DNA of 64,000 nucleotides from Tilletiopsis washingtonensis (lineage: Eukaryota; Basidiomycota; Exobasidiomycetes; Entylomatales). The DNA lies in contig NW_020312000.1 of assembly GCF_003144115.1 (NCBI RefSeq), positions 895,946-959,945 on the forward strand, read 5' to 3'. The notes under the pieces were generated by a model, which was given only the letters and a program-made list of their open reading frames with translations, made no database searches and was not told the DNA's origin. The translations under genes were made by a program, and so were the position numbers. This document shows, in pieces, positions 32,107 to 41,563 of this stretch (its first letter is position 1; the number at the start of each line of letters is the position of its first letter).

Positions 32107-34230
32107 ATGGCTGCCCTCGCCCCGCCCCTCTCCTCGCCGCTGCCGCTGCCGTACGCGCGTCCGTCGCACGCCTCGTCTGCGCCGCCCGCGCCCTTTGCCG
32201 TGCCGCACGCCTCGTCGTCGCGCTCGCCGTCCGTCGCCTCGCCGCGTGCTGCCGCCGCGCCGCGCCATCGCTCCGCCCTGCCGGCCCTCTCGCGCCCCGC
32301 ACCCACGCCACTCTCGCGCCCGCTCGTCTCAGCGCCCGCTGCCGGTGCGTCGCGCCGCGCCCGCGTGCCCACACGCCGCGCTGACCCTGTCGCAGGCCCA
32401 TCGCGCCCCGCCGCCCGGCCCGGCACGCGCTCGTCGCGCCACCACCTCGAGCCGAACCCGTTTGAGAAGAGCTTCAGCTCCAAGCCGCCCGGCGAGTCGC
32501 CGTCGCCCGAGGCCGACGAGCCCGCCGACGACGCGGCGCCCGCCGGCGGCAAGAAGGCCAAGGGCGCCGCTGCGGCCAAGAAGGGTGCCGCGGCAGCGGG
32601 CGCCGCCAAGGCCAAGGGCTCCGACGGCGGCAGCCTGCTGGGCCAGCCGCCGGGCGATGCGCCGCAGGAGGCGCCGCGCCTGCCCTCGCTCGCCGCCCTC
32701 ACGTCCCCCGCCGCCGACGCCCATCCGCACGCGTACCCATGGAGCGGCGGCCTCGGCTCGCTGCGCGCCGGCCCTCTGAGCCCCGCCATGCTCGCCGGAC
32801 CCGCAGCGTCGGGCGTCGCGGCGCCCAGCGGCGGCGCGTTCGACGCGTCGGCCTTCCGCACCGGCTTCACGCCCGACCTCAGCAACTTCAAGACGGGCCT
32901 GACGCCGCTCGGCGGGCCGTCGAGCTTCCCGCCGCCGAGCCCGGGCACGGCCGCGTTCCTCGCCATGATCACGCACGGCTCCGGCGCCGGCCTGACGCCC
33001 GGCACTCTCTCGGCGCTCGCCGGCCCGCCGCACGACACCGCCGGCGCGCCGATGCCGCCGCGCGAGGGCAATGCCTTTGCGCTGGCCTTCCAGAAGAGCA
33101 TGGGCAACGGCACCGGCGCGTCGCAGCCGCCGCAGCCGCAGACGTCGCGCCTGCGCATGACGACCGACGAGGCCGAGAATGGCACGGCGCCGCAGGACAG
33201 CAAGGCCAAGAACGGCACGACGAGCCCGCAGAACGCGCGCAACAAGCCGCTGCCCAACAACACGAGCCCCAAGCGCGCCGGCGGCTCCAAGACGAAGCGC
33301 AGCGGAGCGGGCGCGGGCGTGCCGTCGCAGCCTGCACCGGCGGCGCAGCAGCCGCTGGGGCCGCCGCACGTGCCGAGCCAGCACGCGCCGCAGGGCATGC
33401 CCGGCAATGTGCCGCCGGCGGCCAGCGGCCTCTTCCTGCTCTCGCAGGCGCATCAGGAGCTGACGAAGCGCGAGGACGAGGCGGCGGCGGCGGCGGCATC
33501 GACGTCCAAGCCGAAGCGCAAGAAGTCGGAGAACGGCTCCGTCAACGGCGCGCCGGCCGGTGCGGCGGGCGCCAGTGCGAAGCGCGCCAAGAAGCAAAAG
33601 ACGCCGCGCAGCGAGGCGGGCAGCGACAAGTATCCGGGCATGGAGTCGGACGAGGAGCGCGACTTTGACAAAGAGACGGAGGGCATGGACGACGAGGAGA
33701 AGCGCAAAAACTTCCTCGAGCGCAACCGGCAGGGTGAGCATTGCGCCGTAAGGCCTGCATCGTCTAGCCCCTCGCACTGACATCCTCCTTCTTCCCCAGC
33801 GGCACTCAAGTGCCGGCAGCGCAAAAAGGCCTGGCTGCAGCAGCTGCAGCAGCGCGCCGAGATGCTGCAGACGGACAACGAGCACCTGCGCGACAGCGTC
33901 GGCGCGCTGCGCGGCGAGGTGGCGTTCCTCAAGTCGCAGCTCATGGCCGCGCAGGCGCAGCTGGCGGGCGGCGCCGACGGCAGTCCGCCGCCGCCAGGCG
34001 CCATGCACCACATGCGTGGGCCACCGCCCATGGGCGCGCTGCCGCCGGGCGTCGTGCCGCCGCCGGGCATGCACATGGGGCACGTCGTGCCGCCGCCGCC
34101 GCCGGGCACGTACGAGGCGCACGCCGTGCCGCGCCCCACGCACCTGCCGCCGCCGGGCGCGCCGTACGACGGCGCCGCCATGGCACACCACATGGCGCCG
34201 CGCGGCATCAAGCAGCAGCAGGAGGCATGA
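32107..34230 (+). CDS. Atf1/CREB-type bZIP transcription factor
   Basis: Three exons (32107-32344, 32396-33733, 33800-34230) give 668 residues. The order of elements matches fungal Atf1/Aft1: LEPNPFEKSFSSKP near the N-terminus, then PDLSNFKTGLTPLGG and FPPPSPGTAAFLAMI (Aft1_OSA-like), then GNAFALAFQKSM. A Lys-rich linker leads to the bZIP basic region ERNRQAALKCRQRKKAW, split by intron 2, followed by a leucine zipper through LRGEVAFLKSQL. The C-terminal tail is Pro/Gly/His-rich. Several SP/TP sites in the middle could be MAPK targets. Family members act in the nucleus downstream of the Sty1/Hog1 pathway and bind CRE sites. Intron 1 is 51 nt and would read through in frame if retained. An upstream in-frame ATG exists at 31888. 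Confidence 0.92.
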
Positions 34231-34465
34231 GGAGTGCAGCTGCTCCTCCACACACGCGCAGGACGTGCTGCAGCCCCATCGCCGAGCCTGCCCGTTACCG
34301 TAACGACCTTTCCTCCCCCCGCCCCTCTCTACCGCTCTGCTCGCTGCGCCCCACACCCCTGTTGTACCATCGCCGTCGCCCGTCGCTGCCCCCCCGTGTA
34401 TTTCCCCTTGTCATGCTGCGGCACCTGGACCAATTGCATGCCATTGCGACACACACGCGGCACGC

Positions 34466-35598
34466 TCAGAACTCAAAGGCGCGGTCGAGGTCGCTGCGGA
34501 TCAGCTCGCGCATGCCCGGCGGCATCAGCGGCCGCCGCTGCCCGGCGTCCTTGGCGCGCGGCGGCGCGGGCGCCGGATCGAGCAGGTAGCGGAACGGCAT
34601 CGAGACCTGCGCGGCGTGTGTCAGCCAGCAAAGCAACAGGGCAAGGACGAGAGCCAAGACACGCAGACTGGCGAAGCTGACGCGCCCCCGGTCAGGCGGC
34701 GAGCTGAGCATCGTGCTGTGCGCTGCCGGTGCAGCCTCTCCTTCGCTGCAGCCTCTGATGCTCGCCGCATGAGCGTGCAAGGACATGCGGCCAGGTGAGC
34801 AACGTGTGCCACGCCGCCGCCGCCGCTGTCGCCTCGCCGCCGCCACTTTCCTCTCTGGCTGCCGCCGTAGGTGCCCCTCCATGCCCCATCTGCTCCACTC
34901 ACACTCTCGCCGCGCCCAAAGTGCAGTTCCGGCGCATCGACCCACTCGCAGGCTCCGCCGGGGCCGTGCTGCTCCGTGTCCGCCAGCGCCAGTGCCCGGC
35001 CGTGCTCCACCACGGCACTCGTCACGCCGAGCGCCGTGTCGGTGGTCATCTGCATGGCGCCGAGATGGCGGCGCGGCGGGCCGCGCAGGCGCAGCGCCGC
35101 GGTGCGGTCGCGCGGCGGGTCGTCGCCGAGGATGCCGCCGAAGAGAAAGTGCGTGAAGGGCCCGTCGGGAACAGACGCGGCCGGCGCGGCAGTAGTGGAA
35201 GCACTTGCAGTGGAGGAAGCACTCGCATCGGCAGCACCCGCATCGGCAGAGCTGCCCTGTGCGGGTGCCTGGCGCGCCGCGTGCAGGCCGGCGTCGCGCA
35301 CCGAGAGCGCGTGCGGCGCCTGCGGGTCGAGCAGGCAGACGTCGCGCAGCGGCGCCAGCACGTCGAACGCCTCGGCGTGGCAGGCAAAATCGGCGCGCGG
35401 CTGCGGGACCGCGTCGAGCAACGGCACGAGCGCCGCGAGCGAGGCGCGCGAGAGGGCGGTGAAGTGGCACGTGGTGCCGGGCCCGAGGAGCGTGAGCATG
35501 TGTGCGTACTCGAGCAGCGCCCACGCCGGGAACGTCGCGGCGCCGCCCGCCGGCTCGTCGTCCTCCATGTGCTCGATGATGTACTGCGGCCGCGGCAT
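34466..35598 (-). CDS. SFM1: SPOUT-class protein arginine methyltransferase SFM1
   Basis: Two exons (35598-34903 and 34606-34466) give 278 residues. Family blocks are YIIEHMEDDE at the start, WALLEYAHM, CLLDPQAPHALS, FTHFLFGGILGDDPPRDRT, GPPRRHLGAMQMTTDTALGV, ELHFGRGES then VSMPFRYLLD, and RPLMPPGMRELIRSDLDRAF. These match yeast Sfm1, which methylates ribosomal protein Rps3 in the cytoplasm and has the knotted SPOUT fold. An extra Ser/Ala-rich loop (~110-140) is not in the yeast protein. The intron is 296 nt, much longer than usual here, but GTGAGT and the CGCAG acceptor restore the exact conserved sequence. The start is the first ATG before the conserved block. Confidence 0.94.
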
Positions 35599-36048
35599 GG
35601 CGGGTGGTGATGTGGTGCGAAGGAGAGGGAGAGACGCAGCAGTTGCGGTGCACTTGAGGCAAAACCTGCGCCGCGCCTCGCCCGACTCCCGGCAAGCTCC
35701 ATGACGCGCCGGCCTGCCCCCTTGGGCGCGCGCACCTGCCGTTCCGGATCAGCTCCTGACACGCAAGTGGCATCAACACACAGCCGGCCGGCCGTGCAGC
35801 ATGATGCCAGCGAGCGGCACTGAGGCTCAGCCATCACACGGCGCAGGCACAGCGGGGAGAGGAGCAGTGTCCGCTGGAGTGGAGTGGGCGCTCTGACCAT
35901 GATGCCCTGAGCAGTACCGCTCTGCTGCGCTGGCCGCGAGGCTCGCTCTCACCTCTCACTTCTCACCTCTCATCTCACCTCTCACCTCTCATCTCACCTC
36001 TCACCTCTCATCTCACCTCTCACCTCTCCGCTCCACCCGCCTCACTGC
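35599..36048. promoter_or_regulatory. Divergent region SFM1 / 626-residue hypothetical gene
   Basis: 450 bp between diverging starts. The right 100 bp is a CT-rich tandem repeat described separately. The remainder is GC-rich with no gene or clear motif. Confidence 0.5.
35946..36029. repeat. TCTCACC-type tandem repeat just upstream of a start codon
   Basis: About four copies of a 19-bp unit (TCTCACCTCTCACCTCTCA), itself made of TCTCACC and TCTCA sub-units. The last copies are identical but for the final base, which suggests recent expansion. It ends 19 bp before the ATG at 36049, so it lies in the leader or core promoter of that gene. Pure pyrimidine-rich leaders are common before starts in this window, but only this one is tandemly amplified. 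Confidence 0.9.
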
Positions 36049-38225
36049 ATGCCAGCCGACGGTGCGCGCCGCACAGCGCTCAGCTCGCTCTTCGCACCGG
36101 CCGCCGAGGAGCAGCGCGCGCCGCCCAGCAGCAGCCGCACTTCGCGCCGCGACAGCGTGCTGGCGCTCGGCAGCATCGAGCACCTGCAGCGCTTCTACGC
36201 CGCCGAGGGCCTGTGAGTCGCAGTGCGGCGCAGCGGGCGAGCTGCATGCTGAGCATGTCTGCTGCAGCGCCAGTGAGCGGCCCGACGTGCTCGGCCTCTC
36301 GGCCGCGCCGGCCCTGGGCGGCGCCGTGCTGCTCTCGCCGCCGCGCAGCGAGGACCCCGCCGACGCCGCCGCTCCTGCGCGGCGCCGCAGCAGCGCCACG
36401 CCGCTCGAGGGCGCCGCCGCCGCGGCCGCCAGCGTGGGGCGCCGCAGCGCGCGCCGCCCACCGCCGCCGTCGACGTACAAGCGCCCGCCGTTCCCGCACG
36501 TCTCGGCAGACGAGGCCGACGTGCGCAAGCTGGCGCCGCGCCTGGCGCATGTGCTCGCTCGCAGGTGAGTGGAGCGACTCAGTGCCACAGACGTGCGCTG
36601 CGGTGTGAGGCGGTGGTGCCATGGAGCGATGCTGATGGCCTCTGTGCACCAGCCGCACGCTCTGGGGCCTCGACGCATCGGCCAGCAGCGACGCCGTCGA
36701 GCTGCCGCAGCTGCTCGCAACGACGAGCGAGCTCATCGCCGTCGTGCGCCAGTACCTCTACGCGCTGCCCGCCGAGTCGTGGGCGTCGCCGGCGGCGAGC
36801 GGCTCGGCCGCGGGCTCCTCCGCTGCGGCAGCAGCACTGAGCGAGAAGCGCCGCAAGAATGCCTTTCGCCGGCAGAGCAGCGCGTATGGCCTGTCGCTGC
36901 CGAGCATCGCCGCATCGCCGGGCGCACACGCCGCCCAGCGCAGGCCCAGCTTCGCGCCGCAGACCACGCCGACCAGCTCGCCCAGACCGGCGTTGAAGGC
37001 GCTGCCGGACAATGGCGACGCACCGGAGCCAGACTCGCCCGAGCAGCTCCTCAAGGCAGCGGTGTCGGTGCGGCTGGAGGACACGTCGGCCTCGCCGAGC
37101 CGGACGGACCCGCTCGTGCGCGTGCGGAAGGCGGCACTGCTGCTGCTGAGCGACCTGCGCGACCTCGAGCAGCGCTACACGTCGGGGGAGAGGATCATGG
37201 GCCAGGCCGATGCAGCGCAAGACGATCCATTCGCGCCGGAGCCCCGATCAAATGGCCAAGGGCCTGCGGCGAAGGTCAAGGCTGCACCGGAAACGCTGCG
37301 CCTGGCAGACCTGCCGAGCGAGGTCGAGCACGCTCGTGCGTACCTCGCCGTCGTCGACGACGTGCTTGGCGCATCGCTCGACGACGCGGGTGCCAGTCCG
37401 ACGTCCGCACAGGGCGGCACGGGTCTGGGCTCGGCCGACATCGCCATCAATCTGGTGCGCTCGATGTCGCTGGGACAAGCACTGCCCGCGTGGGCAGCGG
37501 CTGCAGGTTTCGAGAATGACCGCCTCGGTGCGTGCTGCGTCTGTCGAGGCTGCGACAAAGCTGACCTCCTAGGCAGAGCGGGCGTACGCTCTCCTCCAGG
37601 CCGCGTTGCCGCACTCAGTTGCCAGCACCTTGCCGCGCGCTCGTGAGCAGCTGCTCGATGCGTTGTCAGACGGCCAGCTCCTGTGCATCAGCTTCAACAC
37701 TGCGTGAGTGCACTCGCCTCGCTCCGCAGCGCAGCGAAGCTGAGACCCGAGTCGCAGTCTGCGGCGTTCGGAAAAGCCCTGGGGTACCATCGAGGACGAG
37801 CTGATACACGACCTGCGAAGCGCTCAGCCCGACGCACGCAGCACACTAGAGGTCCCGAGCGAGAGCGAGGCGCCAGACGCTGAGGTGCGAGCGGGCAGCA
37901 AGACGGGCTGGACGTTCCGCCGCACCGAGGTGAGTGCATCGACTGGCAGCAGCGAGCGCTTCTGACGCAGACTGCACAGAACCTGCGCGTGTGGGCAGCG
38001 GCTCTGAGGCTGCGCTACAACCTGCAGCATCCCGCAGCGCGCCGCACGCCCTCAAAGCGACGTGCTGCCTCCGAGTCGCAGGCCGAAGCCGACACGTCTG
38101 CGTGCAGCTTCGACGCTGCGGCCATCTCCCAGCGCCTGCCGGGCTGGGATGTTCAGCTCGAGGAGATGCTGGCGCGCTGGGCGGATGCCGTGGCACGCGA
38201 GGCGCGCGGCGAGCAGGTCATGTAG
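36049..38225 (+). CDS. Conserved-looking hypothetical protein, 626 residues
   Basis: Six exons (36049-36212, 36268-36564, 36653-37527, 37577-37703, 37758-37929, 37980-38225) sum to 626 residues. No named domain is recognised. Visible elements are SVLALGSIEHLQRFYAAEGL, a Pro-rich YKRPPFPHV, a helical SRTLWGLDAS with LLATTSELIAVVRQYLYALP, and a middle segment with PLVRVRKAALLLLSDLRDLE. The C-terminus has FNTALRRSEKPWGTIEDELI, WTFRRTENLRVWAAALRLRY and LPGWDVQLEEMLARWADAV. The C-terminal blocks look like conserved fungal sequence I have seen in uncharacterised proteins; this is recollection, not a search. Acceptors for exons 4 and 5 were picked to restore phase and these blocks. No signal peptide or membrane span is seen. 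Confidence 0.75.
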
Positions 38226-38283
38226 AGTGTGCAGCGCCCAATCTAGCGAATCACTGCCGGCGCTTTTGAATGATGGCATTGGC

Positions 38284-39354
38284 TCACCGGTCAGGTCGGC
38301 TCTGCTGCTGCGGTGTTGAGGAGCGCCAGTCGGGCGCGCCATGCAGGTAGCGCGTGCCCGCTGCTGGCGTGGCTGGCGGCGCAGCGTAGCCGTACGGGCC
38401 AGGTGCCACGGCGACGGGCGGCTGCGTCGGGTGCTGCACCATCTGCTTGGCCTGGCCGTAGAAGGCGACGGTGCAGCGCGCGATGAGCATCACGAGCAGG
38501 TAGCCGACCATGGCGACGAATGCCAGCTCCTTCCAGCCGAGCGGCGCAAGGAAGCCCTGCACGACGTCGGCCAGCACCTCGGCGACGATGCGGTACGTGC
38601 TGGCGACGCTGCTCGGGTCGCGCGCGTAGCACGTCTCCCAGCCGGCGCACATGTCCGAGAGCGCCGGCGCCTGGTTCGGCGTGCCGCAGTGGTTGAGCGC
38701 GTACTGCTGCGCGCAGCGCGCAATCTCGCTCTGGTAGGCGCGCTCGTGCGCCTTGCTCTTGCTGCGCACGTCGGCGGCAAAGACGGTGACGATGTGGAAG
38801 AGCACGTAGAGGCCGCACGCGCTCACGCCGCCGTTGGCCAGCGTCGTGCCCCAGGCACTGGCGTACGCCGGATCGAGCCACGACGCCTCGCGCGGCGCAG
38901 CGCCCGGCGGGGCGCCGCCGTAGTAGTGGTGATGCGACACGGCGCCTGCGTCGCGGCGCGGGGCCCTTCGCCGCCGGGTGCTGCTCACCGCCATGCTGCG
39001 CTCCGGCGTCGCCTCCTCGTCCTCGGCCTCCTCGTCCGTCTCGCTCTCGTCCTCCCAGTCGCCCTCACGGCCGCCCTTGCGCTGCTCGCTGCGCGTGCCG
39101 AGACCGCCGCGGCGCCGGCGCATGCTCAGCACGCGCGCCGGCGCACCCACAGGGAACGGCGTCGGACGCGCCTGCACGGGCGATGGCGCGTCGGCAAGCT
39201 CCATCTCGACCTCGGGGCCGGGCGTGGCGGGCTGCACGAGCGGCGCCTGCATGCGCGACGGCATCGGCGGCGGGTCGAGGTCCATGGGGCTGTCGCGGCT
39301 GCGGCGCTCGAGCGCGGGCGCCATGCGTGCCGGGCGCAGCGCAGCCGTCGGCAT
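38284..39354 (-). CDS. Nuclear-envelope protein of the BRR6/BRL1 family
   Basis: A single exon of 356 residues, start ATG 39352-39354. The N-terminal ~160 residues are polar, with Arg- and Glu/Asp-rich parts. Two membrane spans, GVSACGLYVLFHIVTVFAADV and ELAFVAMVGYLLVMLIARC, flank a perinuclear loop with four spaced Cys: EIARCAQQYALNHCG, then DMCAGWETCYARDP. This is the disulfide-bridged Brl1/Brr6 domain (IVAEVLADVVQGFLAPLGW follows). The family acts in nuclear pore assembly and membrane lipid balance at the nuclear envelope. The C-terminal tail is Pro/Gln-rich. The stop lies 58 bp from the converging neighbour, the tightest spacing in the window. Whether it corresponds to Brr6 or Brl1 cannot be settled here. 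Confidence 0.92.
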   Translation of the reverse strand: MPTAALRPARMAPALERRSRDSPMDLDPPPMPSRMQAPLVQPATPGPEVEMELADAPSPVQARPTPFPVGAPARVLSMRRRRGGLGTRSEQRKGGREGDWEDESETDEEAEDEEATPERSMAVSSTRRRRAPRRDAGAVSHHHYYGGAPPGAAPREASWLDPAYASAWGTTLANGGVSACGLYVLFHIVTVFAADVRSKSKAHERAYQSEIARCAQQYALNHCGTPNQAPALSDMCAGWETCYARDPSSVASTYRIVAEVLADVVQGFLAPLGWKELAFVAMVGYLLVMLIARCTVAFYGQAKQMVQHPTQPPVAVAPGPYGYAAPPATPAAGTRYLHGAPDWRSSTPQQQSRPDR

Positions 39355-39836
39355 CGTGCGCGGCAGGTGTGAAGAGTTGCGGGTGGAGGCTGCGAGGCGC
39401 GCCGCGGGGCACGGGCGCCTGCTGAGGCGGCAAGCGTGCCGAGACGAAGCGAAGGGGAGCTGGTAGCCGCGGCAGAGCCGTCGCAAGCGCCGCGAAGGCG
39501 AGCGAGCAGAATCGGCTGAGGAGAGCGGAGCAGGTGAGAGCGAGAAGGAGAGGAGCGGCGGCTGCTGCCTCGGCCCTGCCCAACACACCAACACGCCGCC
39601 GCGGCTTACATAACGCACGCCGCGCCGCGCCTGCCTCACGGCGCGCTGCTCGCTCGCGTGGGATCGCTCTCGCCGCCATCTCCCTCCGTCTGCCGTGCTT
39701 CAGCCTCATCTCTCTCGCCGCTCTGCATCTCGGAGCTTGTCCCGATATTCCTGAAATCTGCCCTGCTGCTTACCACTAGCCACGCGCCCAGCGCTGCTCT
39801 GCCTCTGCGCTTCGCCGCCACCAGCCGTTCGCCACA
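39355..39836. promoter_or_regulatory. Divergent promoter region BRR6-like / Zip3-like
   Basis: 482 bp between diverging starts. The BRR6-side leader is CT-rich. The right 100 bp are less GC-rich, around ATATTCCTGAAATC. No gene or repeat is seen. Confidence 0.5.
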
Positions 39837-41430
39837 ATGTCCGCACGCTCGCAGGGCAGCAGCGCCACGGCGGCATCCTTTTTGCGCCACGTCCACTGCG
39901 TGCTGTGTCGACGCCCCCGAGACGTGCCAGCCTCGGCCAGTCCGGCTGTTCCGCCTGTCCCGTTCTGGCTCACCAGCGTGCGCCGATGGAGACGCGCACC
40001 CGGCATGCGGCCTCCGAGTACAGGCTGATGCGCCACGCGCGGCAGTGCGCGCACATACTCTGCCAGACGTGCGCGTTCCCCTCCGAAGGTGCGCCAATGT
40101 GGCTGGGCTTGCCATCGCGGCCACTCTGACGCCCTCGTGCCCCTCAGGCGGCTCGGGCTCGGATCGTGACGCGCATACATGCGCCGCCTGCCGCACGCCG
40201 GGCGTCAAGATGATCCACCTGACCGACTCGGTGCGTCGGCGCGTGCGAGCATGCCGTTGAGATCGAGCTGATGCTGTGCACTGCTGCCACAGCTGCCTGC
40301 CTCCGTCGCGCCGTTCTTTCGGTCTCTGCCTTCGTCGCTCGAGGAGCTCATCGAGGTGCACACGTTTCAGGTCTCGCACATGGGCCAGCTCATTGAGTGC
40401 GCACATCCAGCGAGGCGACCGCGACTCTGCTGAGCCCGCAAGCCACTACAGCTTTCTCCGCGCGCAAATCGAGAAGCAAAAGACGGTCCTCAATCGAGTG
40501 CGAGAAGACCTGTTAGCGTCGCGGGAGCTCAAGCGGTGAGTGACACGCGCTCGCATCTGCACGCTCAGCTGAGATGGCCGGGCGCAGCACAAACGAGGCT
40601 CTCAATCGCGAGATCGAGCACCTGCGCGCTCAGCTTGGCAGACGCGACGGCACCGCAAGCGAGACGGCTGCCGGCACGCGCCGAAGGGAGGAGTGGGAGG
40701 AGCCGGCTCAAGTGGCTGTAATGGGCGATGAGTCGTTCAGCTTCCAGCATCGCACGCGCCGTCGGTGAGTGCTCGTCCTGGACCGCCGACGATGGAGACG
40801 TGCTCACTCGCTGCAACCTCAGCTCCGTGACGCCGCCGGCTCTCGACCCGCCGCAGGGACTGCAAGCCTACGCTGCGCCCTCGCACGCTGCATCCTCGCG
40901 CACTGCAACACCCGCTCGGCCAGAGCGCATGACCATGGAGCCGGCGCGGCCGCCGCGCCTGCTCGACCGGCGCGCACCGACTGCAGCGCTCTCGGACGGG
41001 GCTCGCAGGCTGCACACAGCCAGCGTCGACAGCCCCATGCGGTGAGGGTGGCCATCGGTGCCCATGCCGATGCAGGCTCACGCGCTCCTCTGCAGCTTCG
41101 CCTACGCTCCGGCTCCCGACACGCGCGCTCGCGGCTCATCCGCGTCGAGCGCGCAGCAGGGCGACGGCCGTTTCCAGGCCGATCGTCGAGGCCCTTCGAG
41201 CTACGTGCCGCAAGCGATGGAGATGCGTGAGTCTCGCATCATTGCTGCCTGGCACGACAAGCACCTGACAGCGCCCTGCCGCAGCACGTCCTTCCCGCGG
41301 CAACACCGCGATCCGTCCCAACTTTGGCCACGCCGCACGCGGCGGCACGCCGCCCCGCACGCCTTCCCTCGGCGCGATGGCTCATCTCGCGCCAACACCG
41401 TCGAGCAACCGGCGGCCTTTCCTGCCGTGA
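39837..41430 (+). CDS. RING-finger protein of the Zip3/HEI10/RNF212 type
   Basis: Nine exons (39837-39977, 40046-40088, 40148-40230, 40293-40396, 40452-40535, 40588-40764, 40823-41041, 41096-41226, 41285-41430) sum to 375 residues. The N-terminal RING is spread over three exons: HCVLCRRP, then CAHILCQTCAFP, then CAACRTPGVKM. A coiled-coil follows (FLRAQIEKQKTVLNRVREDL, then TNEALNREIEHLRAQLG). The tail is Ser/Pro/Arg-rich and ends GAMAHLAPTPSSNRRPF. RING plus coiled coil plus basic Ser-rich tail is the layout of Zip3-group SUMO/ubiquitin ligases, which mark crossover sites on meiotic chromosomes. The very short Cys spacing also fits that group. Function is inferred from architecture. Confidence 0.78.
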
Positions 41431-41563
41431 CCCACCGCCCGTCCTTCAGCCTGACCCGAGCTAATGTATCCCGCTGCTTCGTGGTTGCGCTCGGGATCAG
41501 TAGAGTGAGCCTATTATGCGGGTAAAGTACATGATGGCGGGCGCAGCAGCGCTGAGCGCGAGC

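Noticed and set aside
32345-32395. In-frame coding reading of the 51-nt segment in the Atf1-type gene
   Set aside because: It has a GTGCGT donor, a CTGAC branch motif and a CAG acceptor like other introns here, so it is treated as an intron, although retention would not break the frame.
34607-34902. A separate small gene inside the SFM1 intron
   Set aside because: The frames within it are shadow-like, and GTGAGT plus CGCAG rejoin the conserved SFM1 blocks exactly.
40397-40410. A 14-nt intron in the Zip3-like gene (GTGCGC...CAG)
   Set aside because: Far below a workable intron size. The acceptor at 40449-40451 gives a 55-nt intron, restores phase and yields a good coiled-coil.
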